DNA of 64,000 nt from Lepturacanthus savala (lineage: Eukaryota; Chordata; Actinopteri; Scombriformes; Trichiuridae), in the NCBI GenBank assembly GCA_030544235.1, contig CM060477.1, forward strand, positions 1,081,434-1,145,433. The letters run 5' to 3'. Shown piece after piece: positions 11,701 to 22,809 of this stretch. Both the position numbers and the translations under genes were made by a program. Under the pieces are notes generated by a model that saw only the letters and a program-made list of their open reading frames with translations, searched no databases and was not told where the DNA came from. Numbering within the stretch: position 1 is the first letter of the stretch; each line of letters opens with the position of its first letter.

Positions 11701-11935
11701 TCTGGCCAACGGGGAGCTGAGGACGGGAGAAGGAGGCGTGAAACCCGGCGTCATGACGGAGCAGGAGGCGCTGGAGATGCAGAGGGAGCATCTCCACGGC
11801 GACCACGCCTCCTCCTCCTCCTCCTCTGGACAGGCGGCCAGCGACAGCTTCGTGGGCGTGTGGCGCTCCGTCAGACACCTGCAGTTCATGAAGAAGGAGC
11901 CGCTGATCCACAACATGGAGCAGCAGAGTCCCTGA
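6791..11935 (+). CDS. slc35d3: Solute carrier family 35 member D3, complete, 4 exons
   Basis: Multi-pass membrane protein of the nucleotide-sugar transporter (EamA/TPT) superfamily. In mammals SLC35D3 acts in endosomal/ER membranes, is needed for platelet dense granules (lysosome-related organelles) and affects dopamine D1 receptor trafficking; its substrate is not firmly settled. Coding exons are 6791-7015, 8751-8961, 10489-10646 and 11228-11935, giving 433 codons plus stop against about 416 in human. Every junction is GT-AG and keeps frame. Family blocks seen are HGVFSGSLNILLKFL, LWSLRGLSLPMYVVFKR, CAMNFTTLHCTYINSAV and TTSFVGVVKSIATITVG. The start is the ATG in a CCGCCATGG context that gives MDVFRSRLLGISVAVAHG, matching the family N-terminus. 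The C-terminal cytosolic tail is acidic and Ser-rich and ends near MKKEPLIHNMEQQSP, again like the family. Introns 1 and 2 are packed with repeats listed separately. The family call is very secure; transport function is inferred. Confidence 0.96.
7540..7740. repeat. TATATATGACATAT satellite in slc35d3 intron 1
   Basis: Imperfect units of ATATATGACATATTATAT, strongly AT-rich and self-complementary, probably cruciform-prone. Confidence 0.9.
7840..8450 (+). repeat. 27-bp minisatellite, about 23 copies, slc35d3 intron 1
   Basis: The unit core is TTAAAGGTACAGTGTGTAG then TTTTTGTC. Variants include TGCGTAG and TATATTAAAGG. The same unit occurs in opposite orientation at 14485-14965. Confidence 0.95.
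8688..8748 (+). repeat. (TG)n tract forming the slc35d3 exon 2 acceptor
   Basis: About 30 TG units end in TAG at 8748-8750, the acceptor of exon 2. The tract replaces the usual polypyrimidine tract. Confidence 0.95.
8751..8961 (+). CDS. slc35d3: slc35d3 coding exon 2
   Basis: Phase 0 in, phase 1 out, 211 nt. It starts EFGPVCILSTLQSTLTLWSL and ends GGAALAG. The acceptor is the TAG at the end of a (TG)n run. The donor (GCCG|gtaaacacac) opens a (CA)n run. Skipping the exon would shift the frame. Confidence 0.95.
8966..8984 (+). repeat. (CA)n tract at the slc35d3 exon 2 donor
   Basis: It begins four bases into intron 2 (gtaaacacac). It is complementary to the (TG)n on the other side of exon 2. 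Confidence 0.95.
9285..9940 (+). repeat. TCATGTGA-bearing minisatellite, slc35d3 intron 2
   Basis: The unit of about 27 bp reads GATCATGTGACTAAAGCTC then TAGAATCA. I count about 17 exact TCATGTGA and two TCATGTGG. A higher-order duplication of 215 bp is visible (AGATGATATGACC at 9341 and 9556). Confidence 0.93.
9945..10488 (+). repeat. 26-bp minisatellite abutting slc35d3 exon 3
   Basis: The unit is TGATGATGTCATAGATCTCA then GTGTAT, with AGATCT in nearly every copy. It ends with ATTGATGATGTAACTGATCAG, which is the exon 3 acceptor. Confidence 0.94.
10489..10646 (+). CDS. slc35d3: slc35d3 coding exon 3
   Basis: It encodes AGDLTGDPFGYFTGVLAVII through YCIAVMATP and restores phase 0. The acceptor is aactgatcag|GAGCGG. 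It lies directly at the end of a 26-bp tandem array and has no clear polypyrimidine tract. The donor is ACGCCG|gtaagg. Confidence 0.93.
10647..11227 (+). other. slc35d3 intron 3
   Basis: T-rich unique-looking sequence with a good pyrimidine tract before exon 4. A long frame running from this intron into exon 4 out of register is a shadow. Confidence 0.7.
11228..11935 (+). CDS. slc35d3: slc35d3 coding exon 4 (terminal)
   Basis: The acceptor is cctcccag|GTGATG. It encodes the last membrane segments and the cytosolic tail, and ends at TGA 11933-11935. The tail carries poly-Glu and poly-Ser stretches (EEEEL, SSSSSSG), probably trinucleotide expansions in a disordered region. Confidence 0.95.
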   Translation: MMLLCSLISMDAISMWSYAGWSDPHITSIFVCCVFIGCAMNFTTLHCTYINSAVTTSFVGVVKSIATITVGMLAFNDVAPTRLFICGVVVNTVGSITYCVVKYYETKRKSMYEDLEEAGKDAAPPGEPYQEKPPINGSAAISDPEGAGRKEEEELPAGLANGELRTGEGGVKPGVMTEQEALEMQREHLHGDHASSSSSSGQAASDSFVGVWRSVRHLQFMKKEPLIHNMEQQSP

Positions 11936-12418
11936 GGACACACAGAGGACAGGGGACACCAGGCACTGCTGCTGAGGACACCACCGAAGAAGAAGAAGAA
12001 GAAGAAGAAGAGGATCCTGTTGGAGACAGGAGTCGTCCCCGTGGCGACCAGACGAAACCGCGGTGCAGCATGATTCGGTTCGTTCTGCGTCCGGCAGAGA
12101 TTTAAAAGCAGCTGAAACGAAAAGAAGCAAAAAAAAAAAAGAAATCAATCAATAACTGGATCAGCTGATCAGGGAACAGACACGAACCAGGTCAGATTCC
12201 TCTGGAACTTCCTGTTTCTCCTCTGGAACTTCCTGTTTCTCCTGTGGAACTTCCTGTTTCTCCTCAGTCACGTGGTTCAGATCAAGTTCTCGTACTTGTC
12301 GGCATGCACTGACCACACTGATGCTACCTGAGCTGCAGCCACTTCCACCACGATTCTACTGTTACTGAGTGTTTCTGATGTTAAATCCTGTTTGATGTGA
12401 TGCTGAAGGTGAAATAAA
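11936..12418 (+). other. slc35d3: slc35d3 3' UTR with poly(A) signal candidate
   Basis: Sequence after the stop contains an AAGAAG-type purine tract near 11985-12011 and three tandem copies of a 22-bp unit GGAACTTCCTGTTTCTCC at about 12198-12265. A canonical AATAAA lies at 12413-12418. A second AATAAA near 12597, beyond a (CA)n run, could be an alternative end. UTR extent is inferred. Confidence 0.5.
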
Positions 12419-12481
12419 CACAGAACATCAGGTCTGGATTAAAATGATCAATAACGAGACAGACGTCAGATAACGAACAGG

Positions 12482-12482
<1 letters not shown>

Positions 12483-12576
<94 letters not shown>
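12483..12576. repeat. (CA)n microsatellite
   Basis: About 46 units, just past the slc35d3 3' end. Confidence 0.98.
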
Positions 12577-12580
<4 letters not shown>

Positions 12581-12924
12581 CAGCTTTACTGTGATGAAAT
12601 AAACTCGTTATAAAGTCTGATCCGTTTCCTGCAGCATTAACATAAATCTGAGGATTAGAGAAGGAAAAGTTTATTTTGACAGATATTTGGAGTCAGATGG
12701 AGCCTGATGTGTGTGTGTGTATGTGTGTGTGTGTGTGTGTACACACACTTCATGCAGTCATTTCCTGTGTTTAAACCTAAAATGTTATTTTCTCTCTTTT
12801 CCACAAAGAAAAGCTTCAGGGTGTTGAATCGTGTTCAGAACAAACTGTCAACCCTTGATATTAATTGATATTGATTTTTTTCCCTAAACGGAATTTAACG
12901 GAACAGAGAAAGAGAGAGAGGTGG

Positions 12925-13460
12925 TTACAGCTGGATTACAGCTGTTTTACAGCTGTTTATTGCTGATTACAGTTGGTTTTCAGCTGGTTACAGTCATTTT
13001 TAGGTGGTTTACAGCTGTTAACAGCTGGATCCATCTGTTTTCAGCTGGTTTACAGCTGGTTGCATATGTTTAATGCTGTTGTAATGCTGATTACAACTAT
13101 TTTCAGCTGTTTTCAGTTGTTTTAGGTGGTTTACAGCTTGTTCCATATGTTTACAGATGTTTACAGCTGGTTACAGATGTTTACAGCTGTTTTCCGCTTT
13201 GTTCAGTTGTTTTAGGTGGTTTACAGCTGTTAACAGCTGGTTACAGCTCTTTTCTGCTGTTGTCAGCTGTTTACAGCCGGTTGACAGATGTTTACAACTG
13301 ATTACAGCTGTTAACAGCTGGTTAAAGCTGTTAACAGCTGGTTACATGTGTTTTCCGTTGTTTTAGGTGGTTGACAGCTCGTTCCATATGTTTACAGATG
13401 TTTTTCATCTGGTTTACAGATGTTTACAGATGTTTACAGCTGGTTTACAGACGTTACCTC
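12925..13460. repeat. ACAGCTG-rich degenerate minisatellite
   Basis: Imperfect units of TTTACAGCTGGTTACAGATG. About 18 exact CAGCTG E-box hexamers were counted. Other copies read CAGATG, CAGTTG or CAACTG. Confidence 0.88.
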
Positions 13461-14480
13461 CATCATCGAGGCTTCAGAACTCTTTCCTGTTACAGCATGA
13501 CTGTGATCGTTGTGTTTCCAGATGTTTTTGGCTGATGAGTCACAGCTGATATTAAAGAGCTGAGTTTTATGAAGCTTCATTGACTTTATGTATTTCGTCC
13601 TGTTTTTATTGAACCAATTAATCAACAGAAGAGAACAGAAATCGTTCTGTGCTTTAACTTCCCAGGAGTCTGTAGTTTATTCATTTAATTTGCTGTTAAT
13701 AACGAGGGAGACGGAGGAAATGAAGCGTTTAACTGGTAAAATAATCCAAACTGATTGATTCCAGTAACAGTTGCTGTAACAGAGTTTAATGAGCTTCATC
13801 AGCTTCTTCACTAAAGGAAGCAGAGACTTTAAATATATGGAGGACGAGTGATTAATGGATGTTTTTCTGGATTTAATCAGTCAGCAAATGTTCTGTTCTG
13901 CAGCAAGAGAGATTTTAAAACTTGAGATTTTAAACTTTAAGTTTAATTCAGATCAGATTAAACATCTGGAGCTTCATCACAGCAAAATTAAGTTTGTTTC
14001 TGAAGTGAAATATTAAATTGACATTTGAAAAAAATTATATTTCTTTAACTGAAATGTCTAAATATGATATTTGTGGTTATTTCAATGTTGAAATATGTGA
14101 AAAGTTCTCCCACAATGTGCAGAAACACCAGTTTTTCCAGCTGCAGCGTGTCTGAACTCACAGCAGAGCTGTAGAAACACTAATGTTCTTCCACTCTGCA
14201 GCGAATCAATACATATCGATCGGAGCCAAACCACACACTGAAAACAGATAATGAGAGTGAAGCCACAGTTTGTTTTGTGACAGTAGTTAATAGACTGAAA
14301 TAAAGACTCAGTGAAACTGAAGTTTCACCAAAACCACAAACAACCTGCAGTGAATCAGTTCAGTTTAAAGCTGCAGCGTCGAATATTATAATTATACAGA
14401 TGTTTAGATTAATAATAATCATCATAGTAATCAATAGTAATTAATTCAATCACAATAAAAACTGTTGTTAAGATGTCACC
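13461..14480. other. Intergenic, nothing recognised
   Basis: AT-rich sequence with no exon-like blocks or RNA gene that I can support. Confidence 0.45.
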
Positions 14481-14484
14481 AAAA

Positions 14485-14965
14485 ACTATACACTGTCCCT
14501 TTAATACAAAAACTATGCACTGTCCCTTTAATACAAAAACTATGCACTGTCCCTTTAATACAAAACTATGCACTGTCCCTTTAATACAAAAACTATGCAC
14601 TGTCCCTTTAATATAAAAACTACGCACTGTACCTTTAATACAACAACTATGCACTGTCCCTTTAATACAAAAACTATGCACTGTACCTTTAATACAAAAA
14701 CTATGCACTGTCCCTTTAATACAACAACTATGCATTGTCCCTTTAATACAAAAACTATGCACTGTACCTTTAATACAACAACTATGCACTGTCCCTTTAA
14801 TATAAAACTATGCACTGTCCCTTTAATATAAAAACTATGCACTGTCCCTTTAATATAAAACTATGCACTGTCCCTTTAATACAAAAACTATGCACTGTCC
14901 CTTTAATACAGAAACTATGCACTGTCCCTTTAATACAGAAATTACAGCCTGTACCTTTAACACAG
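14485..14965 (-). repeat. 27-bp minisatellite, inverted relative of the intron 1 array
   Basis: The plus strand unit is ACTATGCACTGTCCCTTTAA then TACAAAA, about 18 copies. Its reverse complement (TTAAAGGGACAGTGCATAGT) matches the 7840-8450 unit. Confidence 0.95.
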
Positions 14966-15145
14966 TCACACTCAGTTTGTTCCCGGGCCACATCAGTGTT
15001 CTGGTTTCACTCGATTGAGTAAAAGTTGTTGGAGTCAACGAAGTCGTACGAAGACAACGTGACCAGTTCTGGAGGGACCACAGGAAATGAGTTGGCGGCC
15101 CAGATTTGGCCCCCGGGCCTTGGGTTGGACACCTGTAATCGAATA
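14966..15145. mobile_element. hAT-like transposon remnant
   Basis: It contains GCCCAGATTTGGCCCCCGGG followed by CCTTGGGTTGGACACCTG, which resembles the CAGGTGTCCAACCC-type ends of vertebrate hAT-derived repeats. The segment 14976-15013 (TTCCCGGGCCACATCAGTG, then TTCTGGTTTCACTC) recurs inverted at 58913-58953. No transposase frame. Confidence 0.65.
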
Positions 15146-15454
15146 TAACACACACACACACACACACACATTTCCTGTGTTCGTGCTGTTTGTAGTGAGG
15201 TAAAACACCATCTGCTTCGATCTGTAAAATTCCTGCTGCGGTGACAGAATCACGGCCGCGGGCTGTTGTTTTCTTCCTGTGGGATTATTGTTGTGTTGTT
15301 TACGAGGGGGGGGGGGGATGTTTACGGAGGTGTTACCGCGGCGATGATGATGGTGTTTCCATCAGCCGAGGAGAAACGGACCAGGTTCACAACACGATGT
15401 AAGAATTCATCTGCAGAACATGTCGGGATGATTGCATTCATGATACGGGTCATT

Positions 15455-15458
<4 letters not shown>

Positions 15459-15530
<72 letters not shown>
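15459..15530. repeat. (TG)n microsatellite
   Basis: About 35 units. Confidence 0.98.
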
Positions 15531-15531
<1 letters not shown>

Positions 15532-15815
15532 CATCATCATATAATGAACTGTTTGTTTTCCAGGAGGTAAGAACAGTGCAGTGGTTCTTTTTTTTTTTCC
15601 CCTCATTAATCTTTGTGATTCTGATCCCGTTCGGTTCAATAATGCTGAAATAATGGAATGGAACGGGTTAAAGGTCAAAGGTCAAAGTCAGGCTGAAGGA
15701 AACTACAGCAGCTCTGATGAACAAGTGAAGAAGAAGAAGAAGAAGACGAGTAAATGGTGCAGCTACTAAGAATCAACTCAGCACTTTAGCTGGAACATCC
15801 ATCCAAATACTGTCC

Positions 15816-15820
<5 letters not shown>

Positions 15821-15870
<50 letters not shown>
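15821..15870. repeat. (CA)n microsatellite
   Basis: About 25 units. Confidence 0.98.
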
Positions 15871-15874
<4 letters not shown>

Positions 15875-16349
15875 CTGCACATAATGGTGCAAATTGCAGG
15901 TTGTCTGGCTGCTGATAAGAAGCTGTTTCCACAGAAAGAAGAGACCGAACTCATTTGTCGGGTTGAAGAGGACAAAGAATTTGGGGAAAAAAGGTCAGAA
16001 AAAGCAGGAAGTGAATCAATCTCCATTCACACAGAAACACACTCACCTTCCAGCTGCATCAGTTCCTCTGTCTGTCGGTGAACTTTAGTTTATAAACTGA
16101 AAGACGCTTAAAGTCAGTGATGTTCAGTAGAATATTAATAATAATAATATTAATAATAATAATAATCATGTTCCTTGTGTCGGGTGTTGAAACGAACAGA
16201 AAGAAGCTGGTTGAGATTCAGCTTCAGTTGTTTTTATGTTTTAATAATAGAGACAAACAGAAACTCTGAGTTCAACTTCCTGTTTTTCTGCTGTTAAACA
16301 GAATATAAACGAGTCTATGAATGAGTCTAAATCCAAAACTGGTGAAATG

Positions 16350-16735
16350 TCTCTTTAAATGTGTAAATGTCCCTTTAAATGTGTAAATGTCTCTGTAAAT
16401 GTTTAAATGTCCCTTTAGCCATTTAAATTTCCCTTTAAATGTGTAAATGTCTCTGTAAATGTTTAAATGTCCCTTTAGCCATTTAAATTTCCCTTTAAAT
16501 GTGTAAATGTCCCTGTAAATGTTTAAATGTCCCTTTAAATGTTTAAATGTCTCTGTAAATGTTTAAATGTCCCTTCAAACGTTTAAATGTCCCTTTAAAT
16601 GTGTAAATGTCTCTGTAAACGTTTAAATGTCCCTTTAAACATTTAAATGTCCCTTTAAATCTTTAAATGTCCCTTTAAATGTGTAAATGTCTCTGTAAAT
16701 GTCCCTTTAAACGTTGTCCCTGTAAATCACCTTAA
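16350..16735. repeat. AAATGTCCCTTTAAATGTTT minisatellite
   Basis: Units of about 18-20 bp alternate GTTTAAATGTCCCTTT and GTGTAAATGTCTCTGT. Confidence 0.9.
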
Positions 16736-16985
16736 GGTTCTGTCCGTGTCCAGTGAAACATCCTCCGGTCAGAGACGTGGACATCGGACTCATCCTCAGC
16801 TCCAGTGTCTGGATCAAAGTGTTAAATTGTCGTCTGGCGATCAGCTGATAGCTGCAGTCAGCTGATCGATCAGCTGTTTGATCAGATCAGGATCAACCAA
16901 TCAGAGCTGAAATCTGACCAAACATCTCTGTTCTACTGCTGCTCACATACAGTATTACTGCAGTGTAACTGCACATACTGTAGTA

Positions 16986-17092
<107 letters not shown>

Positions 17093-17179
17093 CATTACAG
17101 CAGCAGAAACAGTCTCATCAGCTCCGACTCACATCATGAGCTGCTCACTGAGCTGTGAGCAGCTCAATAAACCCAACAC

Positions 17180-17545
17180 CATTACACACACACACACACA
17201 CACTATTACACACACACACACTATTACACACACACTATTACACACACACTATTACACACACACACACTATTACACACACACAGCTCTGAACCTCAGATGA
17301 AACTCGTCTGATCACAAACACAAAGCTTCATTCGAGCTGAAATATTTAAATCACTTTACTGGATCTGCATGAATTTATTGTGAACTTTATTTTGAAGGAG
17401 CCGTTTTTTTCTATAATCTGTTCAAACTAATGATCTGCAACAAAAAACTCATCAACACGAAAAACTGATGAAACCAAACAGGAAGATAATAATAAAAAGA
17501 ATAAAGTTAATAGAGATGTTTCCTCTGAAATAACTCACTGTCACA

Positions 17546-17610
<65 letters not shown>

Positions 17611-17621
17611 TACATGCTAAT

Positions 17622-17672
<51 letters not shown>

Positions 17673-18110
17673 TACATGCTAATACACACACATACACACA
17701 CTAATATACACTAATACACAAATAAACATTAACACACACACATACAAATAAACATAGACACTAATACACGCTAATAAACACACATTATACATGCTAATAT
17801 ATAGCAAATGCACACACACTAATATACATTAATACATAAATACTAATACACACACACAAATGCTAATATACACTAATACACACACTAATATACACTAATA
17901 CACACACTAATATACACTAATACACAAATAAACATTAACACAAACACACTAATATATGCTAATATATACATACACACACATTAATACACACATACTAATA
18001 TGCACACACACACAAACACACACACACACACACTAATATACACATACTAATACACAAACACTAATACACACATGCTAATATACACTTATAAACCCACAGT
18101 AATAAACATA
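17180..18110. repeat. (CA)n with CACTAATATACA interspersion
   Basis: Begins as CACACTATTACACAC (17180-17280). After about 260 bp of ordinary sequence, long (CA)n at 17550-17670 degenerates into CACTAATACACG/ATATGCTAATACACA units. Confidence 0.85.
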
Positions 18111-18410
18111 CATTCATCTCCGTAGCTCAGGTGTCCCCCAGGGCTCTATCCTGGGGCCCTTTCTCTTCCTCCTTGGCCATATCCTCCACTAATTTAACAT
18201 TCATTTCCACCTTTCTTCCTATTCTAACTCCACACTCTCATCATTCTCCTTAAATAAAAGTTTAAAATCATGGTTTGACTCTAACTTTCTGAGTTTTTAC
18301 TAATTAGCATCAAGTCCAGTTCATCTAAAGCCGACAGCTTCCTCCTCTCAGGTTAACAGTCCTGGTGTCATCCTGAACGTTATCTCCTCAACCGCTCATC
18401 AATATCATCA

Positions 18411-18412
18411 TC

Positions 18413-18489
<77 letters not shown>

Positions 18490-18788
18490 CTCTGAACAAC
18501 AAGTTCAACCGCAGTAAATTAGAATATCAATAGTTCTGTATAATGTATATTATATTAATTATATTATATAAATTATATTATATTATATTATATTATATTA
18601 TATTATATTTATAATATATTATATTATATTATATTATATTATATTTATAATATATTATATTATATTATACATTCAAACATTCCTGCATCACCGTCCACTT
18701 AAAACAGAATCTGTGAGTTTCCTTAAATAACGACTGAATAATGAATAATCAGCGATTCTGACGTCTCCCAGTCAGGCTGTTAAACTCT

Positions 18789-18866
<78 letters not shown>
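18411..18866. repeat. (CA)n, ATTATAT and (CA)n block
   Basis: (CA)n at 18413-18488, TATATTATATTATAT at 18540-18670, and (CA)n again at 18790-18865. Confidence 0.95.
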
Positions 18867-18868
<2 letters not shown>

Positions 18869-19007
18869 CTCTCTCTAAGCCTCCTGGTGTGATTTATGGA
18901 TTTCCTGTGACATGCAGCAGTCAGACACAAGCTGAGTGTGACAGAGGTGAATGTGTGAGATTATCTCCTGTTCACTCTCAGCTGTCACCAGATCACACAA
19001 AGACACA

Positions 19008-19322
19008 GAGAGATACACTAAAATACACAGAAATACACTAAAATACACCAGAAATACACTAAAATACACAGAAATACACAAGAAATACACTAAAATACAC
19101 AGAAATACACTAAAATACACCAGAAATACACAGAAATACACAAAAAATACACAGAAATACACTAAAATACACAGAAATACACAAGAAATACACAAGAAAT
19201 ACACTAAAATACACAGAAATACACTAAAATACACCAGAAATACACAGAAATACACAAGAAATACACAGAAATACACTAAAATACACAGAAATACACAGAA
19301 ATACACAGAAATACATAGAAAC
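19008..19322. repeat. AGAAATACACTAAAATACAC minisatellite
   Basis: Imperfect copies of AAATACACAGAAATACACT. The plus strand is almost free of G and T beyond the TACAC motif. The ORFs over it are repeat by-products. Confidence 0.93.
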
Positions 19323-19549
19323 ATGACTCTTTTTAAATAAGACTCAAATATCTCATTATCACAATAGCTGATTATTAATAGCTGATTAATGTGATAATAA
19401 AATAATAGAATAACTGTAAACTCATTGATTAATTGGACACTAATTGATTAATTGGACACTAATTGATTAACTGCAGTTCTCCTGTGGATTCATCTCCAGG
19501 ATGATTTTTCTTCTTATTTTCTATCAGAACCGGATCAGACTGATCTTGG

Positions 19550-19680
19550 TCCCTCTAGGTCTGGACCCTCTAGATCTAGTCCCTATAGATCTGGTCCCTC
19601 TAGATCTGGACCCTATAGATCTGGTCCCTCTAGATCTGGACCCTATAGATCTGGTCCCTATAGATCTGGACCCTCCAGGT
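19550..19680. repeat. 15-bp AGATCTGGTCCCTCT array
   Basis: About nine copies of AGATCTGGWCCCTMT, each with an AGATCT palindrome. Confidence 0.93.
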
Positions 19681-19689
19681 CCAGCCGTT

Positions 19690-20520
19690 GTGTATAAACC
19701 TGGGTTCCTGTAGAATCCCTGTTTCTGGGTGAAGGTGCAGCAGGTCCAGATGTTTCCTCAGCGTCTCTGATCCTCAGAAACCTCAGAACCTCCTTTTGTC
19801 CCCGTCAGCTGCTTATCTGGACGTTTCCAACCCTTTGTTCTTCTCTCTGTGCTTTTATTTTTTATTCTCCGTTCGACTCCTCTTTTCTTTTCATTGGACA
19901 GAACGGTGCTGGAAATATTAAAAAGTCTCCGGGAGGAATAAATCCTTTCATCTTCTCTCCGGGCTGATTTTCCTTTCACATTATTCACAGGGATTCTGCT
20001 CTGAAGTTTTTCCCTCGGCGACCTTTGACCCCGGCTCCTCCACTTTAAAGAACTTTCAGATTATTCTTCTGTTGAACTTGTTTTGCAGCTTTGGAGCCAC
20101 GAAGAAAATCTTATTTCAAGCTGCGGCAGCGACTCGATGTGAGGAAAAAATAAATCTGCTGCAGTGGATCCGTCATCTGTCACTTTATTTACTATCAGGA
20201 AGAAAACTAACGGAAGAACTAACAACATTCCTGAAGTTTTCCCAGAACGTTCTCTGGATGTTGTTGAAATGTCACATCCTCAACGTTCCTGAACTTTATC
20301 CGAGAATTTGAAGGAATTTTAAAGAAGCTTCCACAACTTAAATAATCACATGTGTTTTAACATCCAGGAAACAAACTTCCTGAAACATTCCATCAACGTT
20401 CCTGAATGTTGTTGGAATGTAAACACGGAGACAGTTAAATGTCGGAATCTGTCGGAGAAACACGACTGATGAAACTTCCGTACTGAGACGAGTCAATGGA
20501 GAAAAAAAAGGAAAGAAACA
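19690..20520. other. Intergenic, nothing recognised
   Basis: No gene-like signal. GAACGTTCCTGAA-like words recur between 20220 and 20410, perhaps a decayed repeat. Confidence 0.4.
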
Positions 20521-20529
20521 AGGACTGAA

Positions 20530-21560
20530 AACCAGGAACACTGGAGGACAGGGAACATGGGAACACTGGAAATACAGGGAACAGTGGGAATACAGAGAAA
20601 ACCAGGAATACTGGAGGACAGGGAACATGAGAACACTGGGAATGCTGGAAATACAGGGAACACTGGGAATGCTGGAACACAAGAAGCCCGGGAATACTGG
20701 AATCAGGTACACATGGAACACTGGGAATACTGGAATCAGGTACACATGGAACACTGGGAATACTGGAATCAGGTACACATGGAACACTGGGAATACTGGA
20801 ATCAGGTACACATGGAACACTGGGAATACTGGAATCAGGTACACATGGAACACTGGGAATACTGGAATACTGGGAATACTGGAACACTGGGAATACTGGA
20901 ATCAGGTACACATGGAACACTGGGAATACTGGAATCAGGTACACATGGAACACCAGGAATACTGGAATACTGGGAATACTGGAACACTGGGAATACTGGA
21001 ATCAGGTACACATGGAACACCAGGAATACTGGAATACTGGGAATACTGGAACAAAGGAATAATGGGAACACAGAAAACACTGGAATACTGGAGGACAGGA
21101 AACATGGGAATACTAGGAATACCAGGAACACTAAACCACTGGGAACACAGGGAATTCTGGAACACAAGAATACTGGGAATATTGGAATACAGGTACACAG
21201 GAATGTTGGGAACACAGAAAACACTGGAATGCTGGAACACAGGGAATACTGGAACAGCGGAATAATGGGGATACTGGAAAGCAGGGAATACTAGGAATAC
21301 TGGAACAGGGGAATACTGGGAACACTAGAACACTGGGTATACTGGAATAGTGGGAACACTGGAACACAGGAAACATGGGAATGCTGGGAATACCGGGAAC
21401 ACAGGGAATGCTGGAACACAAGAAGCCCGGGAATACTGGAATACAGGAACATAGGAATGTTGGGAACACAGAAAACACTGGAATGCTGGAACACAGAAAT
21501 TGGAACATGAGAACACTGGGAACACTGGAATACCAGGAACACATGGAACATTCACTTTTC
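20530..21560. repeat. GGGAATACTGGAA minisatellite, about 1 kb
   Basis: Variable composite units built from GGAACACTGGGAATACTGG, TCAGGTACACAT and CACAGGAAT. A higher-order unit of about 33 bp (TACTGGAATCAGGTACACAT + GGAACACTGGGAA) is clear at 20690-20860. The reading frames are repeat artefacts. Confidence 0.94.
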
Positions 21561-22809
21561 ATGTGGAATATTTGACGCTTACATTTCCACGTTAAAGATT
21601 TCTCGTCCACGTCGGCTGCAAATTTTCGGTTTGAAAGTTCATTCTTGTCTCTTAGCAACAGCCTCAGGCTCTGATTGGCTGATGTTGTGATGTCATCGAG
21701 AATCCGTTAATGTTTTCTAGTGAAGTTTGAAGCTGGAATTAGATTCAGTTTCAGGTTAAAATACAAATCCCATGAGGCTCCAGCTACGACCGTCGATGAT
21801 TCTATCTCTTTATTAGTAATGAACTCAACAAAGACTGAACTATAATTCAGATTTAACAGCAGTGCTGTTGTATTATTGTGGAGTTAATTACGACTCTGTG
21901 TTGTTACTATCAGCAGCAGCAGGAGGATTAAGGTTCAGTTGGTTTCTGGACCAGAAGCTGACGAGGAAACTCGGCTAATTATGTCTGAGGTTTTAGTTCC
22001 AGTTTGCTGCAGTTTCCTGTTGAACATAGAAAATAGCTGCTGCAGTTTATTTGACTAATATTATTACTGTTTAAACTGCTGCTCCTTTATATAATCCAAT
22101 ACTATATTAAAATATCCTTATGTGTTTGATAGTAATAGCAACAAATAATATGTAATATACTATAATAACATTGTATAATTAGTCCCTTTTTCACTTTAAG
22201 TGCATTTTGCTGATAATTCCTATGTATTTTTACTTAATAATTAGGGACTTTTACTTGTAATTAATTATTTTTAGACTGTGCTGTGGTGACATATAAAGTC
22301 ATTGGTGTAAAAGGAGAAAAGCAGAAAGATAAAACAGGTTCAGGAGAATAAATTATGATGCAAAATGTGTTAAAAAATGGAAATATTTTTTTAAAAAAGT
22401 CTTAAAAACCAGTTGCTGCTGCACAGATGTAAATGAAGAGTTTTGTCTCCACCTGCTGGTTGAAACGTGTTTTACACTGAATAAATTCCAGATCAGCAGC
22501 TGAAAACTTATCTTTTATTTTCAGGTTTTAGAATTCTAATTGAAGTTTTCTGGGACATAATTTGAAAATTAAAATATATAAAATATAAAATATATTCAAA
22601 TATATTTTTCTTTTTAATTTTAATATAAGTAAATAATGAGCAGTCTTATAGAAGGAAATTAAAATGCACATTTATTTATTTATGAGTCAAATAATGCATT
22701 AAAATAAAAAATAATACAATAAAAATGCATTTTACTTTAAACTATAAGAACTAGTCGCTTCCATTAATGTGTAAACAGACGATCGTCCAAACCGGAAGTG
22801 GCGTAGTTT
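21561..22809. other. Intergenic AT-rich stretch; ETS-type site near its end
   Basis: No gene seen. ACCGGAAGTG at about 22791-22800 matches the ETS core CCGGAAGT and may belong to the original snx14 promoter. Confidence 0.4.

Noticed and set aside
20530..21560. GGAATACTGGAA as an array of STAT sites
   Set aside because: The STAT core TTCNNNGAA is not present in the unit on either strand.
20338..21658. Repeat proteins with VFHVYLIPVFP or GNTGIRYTW units
   Set aside because: Minisatellite artefacts.
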